DNA of 64,000 nucleotides. Source: Membranipora membranacea. Taxonomy: Eukaryota > Bryozoa > Gymnolaemata > Cheilostomatida > Membraniporidae. The DNA lies in the NCBI GenBank assembly GCA_914767715.1, contig OU612072.1, positions 186,001 through 250,000 on the forward strand. Reading direction: 5' to 3'. The translations under genes were made by a program, and so were the position numbers. Below, piece after piece: positions 57,501 to 64,000 of this stretch. Under the pieces are notes generated by a model. That model did no database searches. It saw only the letters and a program-made list of their open reading frames with translations, and was not told the origin of the DNA. Every line of letters begins with the position of its first letter. The stretch's first letter is position 1.

Positions 57501-60500
57501 TGCCAATCAGCCCCTCAGTCACTACTAAATGGAGGCTGATAGTCTCCGCTCCAGGGCGTGGTGAGGGAGTAATCAAAGCCTTGAAGAAAATATTCTCCTC
57601 TCCATCTTTTGAATTGTGGCGCTGGCTTAAACCATTGTACAGAGTATTTAATAGGAATGTAGTTTTTTATAGTCTCGCTTTTAATCTGACAGGGGAGGTG
57701 AGACAGCTCGAAAGAAGTAAGAAGAAAGAGATTGACTTGATACAGTTAGAACTTACAAATAGGGATAAAAGGATAGCTAAAATAGAATCTGAACTCTCCT
57801 CTAATAGAGAGCAGTCCCTAACTCAGGTAATTATTACTTGTTATCTGCTGTTATCTGCTGACATAGAGATTACAGTATTAGTATTACTTGTTATCTGCTG
57901 TTATCTGCTGTTATCTGACATAGAGATTACAGTATTAGTATTACTTGTTATCTGCTGTTATCTGCTGTTATCTGACATAGAGATTACAGTATTAGTATTA
58001 CTTGTTATCTGCTGTTATCTGCTGTTATCTGACATAGAGATTACAGTATTAGTATTACTTGTTATCTGCTGTTATCTGCTGTTATCTGCTGTTATCTGCT
58101 GTTATCTGACATAGAGATTACAGTATTAGTATTACTTGTTATCTGCTGTTATCTGCTGTTATCTGACATAGAGATTACAGTATTAGTATTACTTGTTATC
58201 TGCTGTTATCTGCTGTTATCTGCTGTTATCTGCTGTTATCTGCTGTTATCTGCTGTTATCTGACATAGAGATTACAGTATTAGTATTACTTGTTATCTGC
58301 TGTTATCTGCTGTTATCTGACATAGAGATTACAGTATTAGTATTACTTGTTATCTGCTGTTATCTGCTGTTATCTGCTGTTATCTGCTGTTATCTGCTGT
58401 TATCTGCTGTTATCTGCTGTTATCTGCTGTTATCTGACATAGAGATTACAGTATTAGTGTTCTCTGATTGTCAGAGTCAGATTAATACTACTAGTATAAC
58501 TTTGTGCTCCTGGGTCATTAGGCCAAACTCCCTCATACAGTATTCTGGCTGCATGAATTAACTCTATCATTCGGAGATTAACATGCAGTGGTATATCACG
58601 TGAATGGTGTGGCACCTTCATTAGATACTCAGCTGCCTCTGGACATTCTCTACTACTAACACCATAGCTCTCTCCCCCTCAACACTCTGCCTCCCCTATA
58701 GGAGGAGTAGACAGCTCAAAGCTTGCCTCTCACTTCCTCTCTACATGCTATTCTCCTACCGTGACATAATACAGACATAGCATCATTCTTACCGGACATG
58801 TATTCTTACTCTAGTAACGATCTAACACTGCCTGGCTATCGCCATGTCGCTGTACCAGTTTGGGCGAATATCTGAGCGCTGGGGTGTGACCACAGTCTAA
58901 AGATTTAATCACCACAACTGATCCCGTGCATCTCAGATAATTGTCAAATTAGAATTTTCATCATAAACACCACCAGTTTTTCTAGATTCTTGATCAATCT
59001 TAACATTCAAGTTTATTAAGTACAAATATGATTTGGCAGTATTTCTGGGAGTTGTCTCCTCATAGTTATAGCCGACATCGATCATTGAGGAGCAGGTGGA
59101 GAGGCCGGTGCCGCAGGTTATCACTCTATGTTTATAAGGAGTTTTGAATTTGCTGAACAGCTAAGTGGTTATGGCAGTGCCTACTAGGTAGAGGGTTCAG
59201 GCTTCGGAGGAGCTTTGTACTCACACTTTAGTTTATAATATGACTACATATTTATATATTACAGATAAGACAGCTACGTGATGAGAAATCAGAACTAGAG
59301 TCTAAAAGTTCTGAGATGTCTAAATCACTGAGTGAGACTGAGAACAGATTGAGATCTGTAGACTCAGGTAATTATCACACCCATAGCCTGTGATTAGTGA
59401 TCCCACACCGCCCCACCCAACCCACCTGCTTAAACACCTCCAATAGCAGTGAGCTAGTTTTATAAGATAACGCTACGAGGATGCAAAGCTATCACACTAT
59501 TTTATTGGCTGTAATTGAGCTAAAATAAGCAGCATATTTCATGATTCTGATTCAAAAACAGGTTTTTTTGTTGTTTTATTGAGGGGACAGATATTCTTAT
59601 CAGATTGTGTTTACATAGCTGTAAGAGTAATCATGATTATCCTGTGTGTAACTAGTGAAAACAATAACACATAAAATAAACCCTGTACAATCTGGGGGGG
59701 GGGGTTGTATCTTAGGTTTTCCCCTGTCTGAGCTATGGGACACACTGTAACTGTAACTCATGTCATAGTAAGCTCATATATTACTCGTATATCCACCAGT
59801 AGGACTGATCTCCCCTTACCGTACTGGTTATTTCCCCCTAATCATGTCAGACATTACCGAGGTGCTAATTATCAGCACGGCAGACTACATGGTGTGTATA
59901 AGCTCTCAGCGATATCACCAGGATAGGTACATATACCAAGTGCCTGAACAATAAGATTTATGTATACAAGAATCTGAAGGCCTTTGGCTGCTTTGGTAGA
60001 TTGATCAGATAATCCTACTGACTTTCATACCCACAGTGAACCATCCACCATGCAGGAAATAGATTAATAGGCAATCGCATTTATTTAAGAGAGATGAGTT
60101 TTTGTGTCTCTTATTTTAGAGAGAGATGAGTTTTTGTGTCTCCTATTTTAGAAAGAGATGAGCTGTATCTGAGGAATGCTGATTTATCCTCTAAGTTTGA
60201 GAAAGCTAAGATGGAGCTGAAGTCTGTACAAGCTGACTATGAGCAGGAGAAGACAACTCACCTGTCTGCCATACATTCTAACGGTGAGTTAGTGAGTGCA
60301 GAGAGGGAGTGGTGAGTACTCGCTTTGATAATGTTTGTGTAGAACAAGTTCGATCCAGTTTGCCTGCGTGCTAGTTGCTCCCCTTCCACTGGTCACTGCT
60401 GCGTGACCAGTGGAAGGGAGCAACTCCAAATGCAGGCAAATGGACCTAACTTGGTCTAATGTAGATGCTACCAGTTATTCAGGCCTGAATCTAGCGGGAG

Positions 60501-63500
60501 AACCACTCACTCAACTCGAGTCTGAACAACTAGACCATGAAACGTGTACTTTAGTTAGCAGATAAACATCGCTGCTAGCTATGAGTTGGTCTATTTGAGA
60601 TTATATGTAAGCAGGCTAAACACATTCCTATCTGTGAGTACTATGTGAGAGTAAATTAATAGAAGGAATTATTGAGATGGAGGCTTCATATAGTTAGTAT
60701 ACAAAAGTATGTCTGGGTGTAAATATACATTTTGTATGTAACATTGTCTGCTCAGGGTGGGGGGTGTCCCCGACCCTCCCTCCGCTCACCAGTCTGCTGA
60801 GGGTGGGGGGTATCCCCGACCCTCCCTCCGCTCACCAGTCTGCTGAGGGTGGGGGGTGTCCCTGACCCTCCCTCCACTCACCAGTCTGCTCAGGGTGGGG
60901 GGTATCCCTGACCCTCCCTCCGCTCACCAGTCTGCTGCACAGATGAATAATACTTGTATGATTGCTTTTAGTAGAGTGATATACTGCTTCTGTAAGGAGG
61001 ATATGTTTCCTTGCCATCAGTTCTTTAGTTATTTTGAGCTGAATTATATAGTATCAGTAAGCCATATGAACTTGTGCAACAAGGAAATTATCCAAGATTT
61101 ATGACACGTAGTGTTAGGTGGAATTAACTTAGACATGTTAACTCAGCTGGATTCTTAATATTCACTGAACTGACCCAATTAAACCGATCTAACTTTGAAT
61201 GGGATTTATGAATAGCGCATCTGAATTTTCACAGTTGTCCTAACGCAGTCACTGTCATATTGTATCACTGGGTGTATTAGCAGGTTTACATCAAGAGGAA
61301 AATTATAAGAATGTCTTGGTGCATCTTTCTATCCTGTCCTACAGCTGGACCATCTCATTTCCCTTCTTTGTGGCTTCGATGTATTGGGCCAAAGTCTTGT
61401 TGTGAATTAAATGTCTGCTGACTGACATCTCCAGAGCTGGTTGGAGGAGGGGTTGATTGAAGTAATGATGCATGTGTGTTGCCCATTACATCAAAATTAA
61501 ATGTGAAAATACCGAACACGCGTGAGACGAGCCAGCAGATTATCGATAAAATTGTGTTTACTAACATACTTCATAAACGAGTTGTTCTCTCACTGTAGAA
61601 ATCTCTGAGCGTAATTCTCAGGAGAAGTTTGAAGCTTTAGAAGAGAAGTTATCTTTACTTGAGGAGCAGGTTACAGTTAGTCAGTTACAAGCTGAGGAGC
61701 TGCGGCAGGCCCAAACTAACATGTGAGTTATACACTGACTGGGGGGGGGGGGGTGGGGGTTAGTAGTGAGGCAGGACTGGGCTGGGCAACATTTACCTAA
61801 TTATCAATGTGCTCAAGCTGTAACAGGAGGGGCCATGCTAGGCAGATGATTCCGATAAACCTAAAGCTAAGATGGTATTGTGAAAAATAACAAAACCTGT
61901 TTGTAGATGACATATTTGATGTTTTTCCGAACCTGCTACTTAAAGTGAAGCAATGTGTTTGACATTTAAGCCAACATACCAAGAGCAAGGAAAGTACATA
62001 ACAAGTGATGATGAAAGGCCATCGCTACCCACCAGTATTTAACTTTTTTGTAAGTTGTAACACTGGTTAGTGGTTGTGGTTGTGTTGCATCTCTTACTTA
62101 GTTGTATTTTTTGCTTTTGTTGTGTTTGCGTTGTATCATCATAGAAATGTGCTCACTACCCAGGTTATCTCAATCCGAATTCCGTCATCTGAGTAGTTTT
62201 TGCGTTTGAGCATTGTCCCTAGGTTTGCTATTCTGCTCACAGATTAGTCACAAACATAATTTGCCTCAGAGTACTGAGATTACTAAAACTGTGACATCTG
62301 GCCTAGATGAGTGTATTATTGACCTAGATGTACATTTCATTACTTGGGTGCCATCTTGTTTTAAGGACAAATAATCTCTACTCTGATATATGTACAATCC
62401 ATAAATATCTGCCTCTCCTGCTAGCAGAGATATATACAATAATATACCAGACATGTATACACAACTTACTGTTACACTGTCTATCGGACAGGAGTGACAG
62501 CGTATACTTTGATTATGGAAGGGATGGAAACATTCTACCATGACGTTTTATTCTATGGTTTGGTTTTGTCCCTACTCAAACCATCGGAAACAAATCTCGG
62601 TATCATCATTTCCCTTGCAGTCAAACAAAATCCAACAAATGCTACATGTTAGCAGCCCACATGGCGATACAGCACATCAGTCAGATTGGGTGTTCAGGTC
62701 GCCTATAGCGGCATCTCATGCACATCCTGCAAGGCAGTGTTTTCAGCACATACTCTGGATAGCGCCATCATGTATCAGACTGTTCGCCTGTTTCCTGTTT
62801 CTAATTTTGTGTCGTTTTGTAGCGAAGAGTTAAAACACGAGCTGAGTAATCAGGAGAGGACGATAGCTGAGAAAAGTAAATCTCTCAAAATGCAGCAGCA
62901 AACTATCAGCGATCTCAAGAAAACAATAAAAAGAGAGCTCAAAGGTCACGACCCCAGTCAAGGTCAGGTGACAGAGGTCAGCAGAGGTCACGATTCGATG
63001 GACAGAGTGAGATCGAGTCCAGCACTTAGTGAGCTGGATAGGTGAGATTACAGGTTGAGGTGGGAGGGGCTCTAACACCTCACCCCTCTCCTAATAATGG
63101 CCCTCGGTCTATGTGTATTGTACTATATTCAGTACCTCAAACATTGATTATATAATACAGGGTCGGCCTTAAACTATATCAGTATTAAACTACAATAGAG
63201 ATGAAGACAAGGTCCGCTGATGTGTCAGTAAGAACGGTTTGTTTCCATCGAAAATCTGGAAACTTTTCAAGTGGTTATAAAAGTGGTAGCTCAGTGACGC
63301 CAAATCCCGAGTTTACGGTAACCTGACATATTTTTTTGACACCTGCCTTAGCTGGCACATCATTCAGATGTCAAATTTACTAAAAATGAATACGTGGAAC
63401 GATAAGACTAGTGGTAACAGTGTAATGGATTTTACGGCTGATTTTGGCAAAATAATCTGTTATCTTAAATTAGTATTCAAATTAATTCATGGTATTTGGT

Positions 63501-64000
63501 AAATTGCCAAATAACGATTGCGTTGTGTAGGCTTCTATTGATGTTTGTAGCTGATCACTGTTTTCTGACTGGCAGTCCTTTGGGTATAGTTTGGTCAGGC
63601 TGTGCAGTCTACCTTACCACTACTACATTCAGCTGTATACACACACACAGTATCCACAGAGTGATGTAACGTAACACCCTCCCTGCCTCTTACTGTGCAC
63701 AGCCCGCCATTATCATACACACAGTGATCTCTGGTGTACTACATTATAGATTACCCATAGACCCTGCTATAAGTTACAGCTAGTTATTATAGTATCTGCA
63801 GCTATGCTGTGCTGATAATATAACCGAATTTAACTCCCTAACTGAAATTTAATATTTCCAAATCTTTAATTGGTCCGACATATCCAGGTATTACCCTGTC
63901 TAGGACTTTGACATTCTTTCTGTGACCTTCCCTACAGATATGACTCACCAGTGGAAGATAATACTACTCACTCAGAGGGAGCTAGTCACTTACATAATAA
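51158..64000 (+). CDS. GOLGA1: Golgin-97 (GOLGA1)-like coiled-coil Golgi tether, 14 exons seen, 3' end beyond window
   Basis: Exons: 51158-51245, 51539-52040, 52366-52600, 54211-54341, 55015-55201, 55784-55933, 56350-56502, 57196-57292, 57693-57826, 59265-59367, 60152-60283, 61599-61722, 62823-63041 and 63938-64000 (runs off the edge). All junctions are GT-AG and phase-matched; about 772 codons are covered. The N-terminus MFRKLKQKIE matches the MFxKLKxKI start of golgin-97. A Ser/Thr-rich linker in exon 2 is followed by long heptad-patterned coiled coil rich in E, K, Q and L. Exon 13 (QQQTISDLKKTIKRELK) matches the segment just before the GRIP domain in golgin-97. Human golgin-97 is about 767 aa with C-terminal GRIP; here GRIP is expected in the next exons. 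By homology it would bind Arl1-GTP at the trans-Golgi and tether endosome-derived carriers. Another GRIP golgin is possible. Confidence 0.82.
52240..52350. repeat. 19-bp minisatellite (TATATACAGTACGACGGGG), about 5 copies
   Basis: Copies vary at GTGCGGC/GTGCAAC/GTACGAC. It lies in golgin intron 2 and ends about 20 bases before the exon 3 acceptor. Confidence 0.85.
52974..53062. repeat. Short tandem repeats (TATACCT and ACTACTATATAAAGTT)
   Basis: Three TTATATACC units are followed by four copies of a 20-bp unit with ACTACTATATAAAGTT. It is in golgin intron 3. Confidence 0.85.
54164..54200. repeat. (AT)n microsatellite near exon 4 acceptor
   Basis: About 17 AT units lie ten bases before the exon 4 acceptor TATTATAG. 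A second AT run of similar length lies at 54496-54531. Confidence 0.9.
54868..54982. repeat. 12-bp minisatellite (TTCCCCTGAGTA), about 9 copies
   Basis: Units alternate CCCCTGAGTA, CCCCCGAGTA and an ACA variant. It lies in golgin intron 4, ending about 30 bases before exon 5. Confidence 0.9.
55435..55540. mobile_element. Short element with CGCGGGC / GCCCGCG ends
   Basis: TTCGCGGGCTCC...TTCGCGGAGG is partly mirrored by ATTCACGGATCTCAGGCCCGCGG. It resembles small MITEs with 'TTCGCGGA' motifs seen in marine invertebrates; that comparison is from memory. It is in golgin intron 5. Confidence 0.4.
55570..55661 (-). repeat. tRNA-Thr-like (TGT) sequence, probable SINE
   Basis: On the minus strand GGCTTAATAGCTCAGTGTGT gives an A box and D arm, CTTGTAA an anticodon loop and GGTGCAAATCCC a good B box. 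The acceptor stem does not pair and the variable region is too long for a tRNA. It shares its layout with 11960-12033. It is in golgin intron 5. Confidence 0.5.
57827..58470. repeat. Composite minisatellite: TTATCTGCTG 10-mer plus 37-bp spacer units
   Basis: Runs of TTATCTGCTG (2-8 copies) alternate with a unit containing CATAGAGATTACAGTATTAG. The first base of the array region is the exon 9 donor itself, so the array begins right at the exon end. It fills 640 bp of golgin intron 9. ORFs through it (ICCYLLLS repeats) are artefacts. Confidence 0.95.
59148..59215 (+). repeat. tRNA-like fragment, possible SINE
   Basis: CAGCTAAGTGGTTATGGCAG looks like an A box and D arm, and GAGGGTTCAGGCTTC like a B box. 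No pairing acceptor stem was found. It is in golgin intron 9. Confidence 0.3.
60085..60155 (+). repeat. Tandem duplication of the exon 11 acceptor
   Basis: A unit of about 33 bp, GAGAGATGAGTTTTTGTG plus TCTC(T/C)TATTTTAGA, occurs twice before exon 11, giving two or three similar TTTTAG acceptors. The downstream one (ending 60151) keeps frame with exon 10 and is taken as real. Confidence 0.6.
60342..60460. mobile_element. MITE-like foldback with strong central hairpin
   Basis: The ends TAGAACAAGTTCGATCC and GGACCTAACTTGGTCTA are imperfect inverted repeats. Inside, CTTCCACTGGTCAC and GTGACCAGTGGAAG pair perfectly across six bases, flanked by AGTTGCTCCC / GGGAGCAACT. It is related to 10565-10678 and lies in golgin intron 11. 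Confidence 0.7.
60747..60935. repeat. 46-bp minisatellite, 4 copies
   Basis: Units start TCTGCTGAGGGTGGGGGG at 60747, 60793, 60839 and 60885, an exact 46-bp period. GC-rich, with a G run and a C-rich half, in an AT-rich intron (golgin intron 11). Confidence 0.95.
61741..61759. repeat. G-run
   Basis: A run of 13 G followed by TGGGGG, a few bases after the exon 12 donor. Comparable G runs are at 5930, 43240, 48771, 52697, 55242 and 59694. Confidence 0.9.

Noticed and set aside
57837-58561. Repeat protein ORFs ICCYLLLS
   Set aside because: They arise from the 10-bp/37-bp composite array in golgin intron 9.

Overview
This window is nuclear DNA from an invertebrate animal. Genes are split by GT-AG introns with phase-matched exons. 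Flanks are AT-rich. Palindromic transposon remnants and short-monomer tandem arrays are abundant. I cannot name the phylum from sequence alone.

Layout. A last exon of an unidentified gene ends at 1452 (+). A divergent rhodopsin-like GPCR occupies 3701-2281 (-). From about 6.5 to 42.3 kb there is a cluster of six Ly6/uPAR-type three-finger protein (TFP) genes in mixed orientation: TFP-1 (+, 6501-10771), TFP-2 (-, 17242-13523), TFP-3 (-, 23198-20738), TFP-4 (+, 28776-30813), TFP-5 (-, 36760-34415) and TFP-6 (-, 42320-41315, 3' end not found). Five share one design: a 31-37 nt signal-peptide exon, a first-finger exon, a second exon ending in the CxC...CN signature, and a 23-32 nt last coding exon that completes a hydrophobic tail suggestive of GPI anchoring. 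TFP-6 has the two central exons fused. TFP-4 and TFP-5 are an inverted, tail-to-tail duplicate pair. From 51158 to the right edge lies a 14-exon (+) gene for a coiled-coil golgin, best matched to golgin-97 (GOLGA1). Its GRIP domain should lie just past the window.

Between and inside genes are minisatellites with 7, 10, 12, 17, 18, 19, 21, 22, 26 and 46 bp units. They include a 2.7 kb 17-bp array ending about 50 bp before the TFP-4 start codon and a 1.2 kb 17-bp array at 43.97-45.16 kb that flips orientation. There are also several foldback/MITE-like elements, tRNA-derived SINE-like fragments and one LINE reverse-transcriptase scrap. Many arrays sit directly against splice sites.

The TFP proteins are predicted secreted or lipid-anchored surface proteins. 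The GPCR is a membrane receptor and the golgin a trans-Golgi tether. Apart from the TFP cluster, nothing suggests that neighbouring genes act in one pathway. All exon joins were made by hand from splice signals, reading phase and comparison among the paralogues; no transcript data were available.
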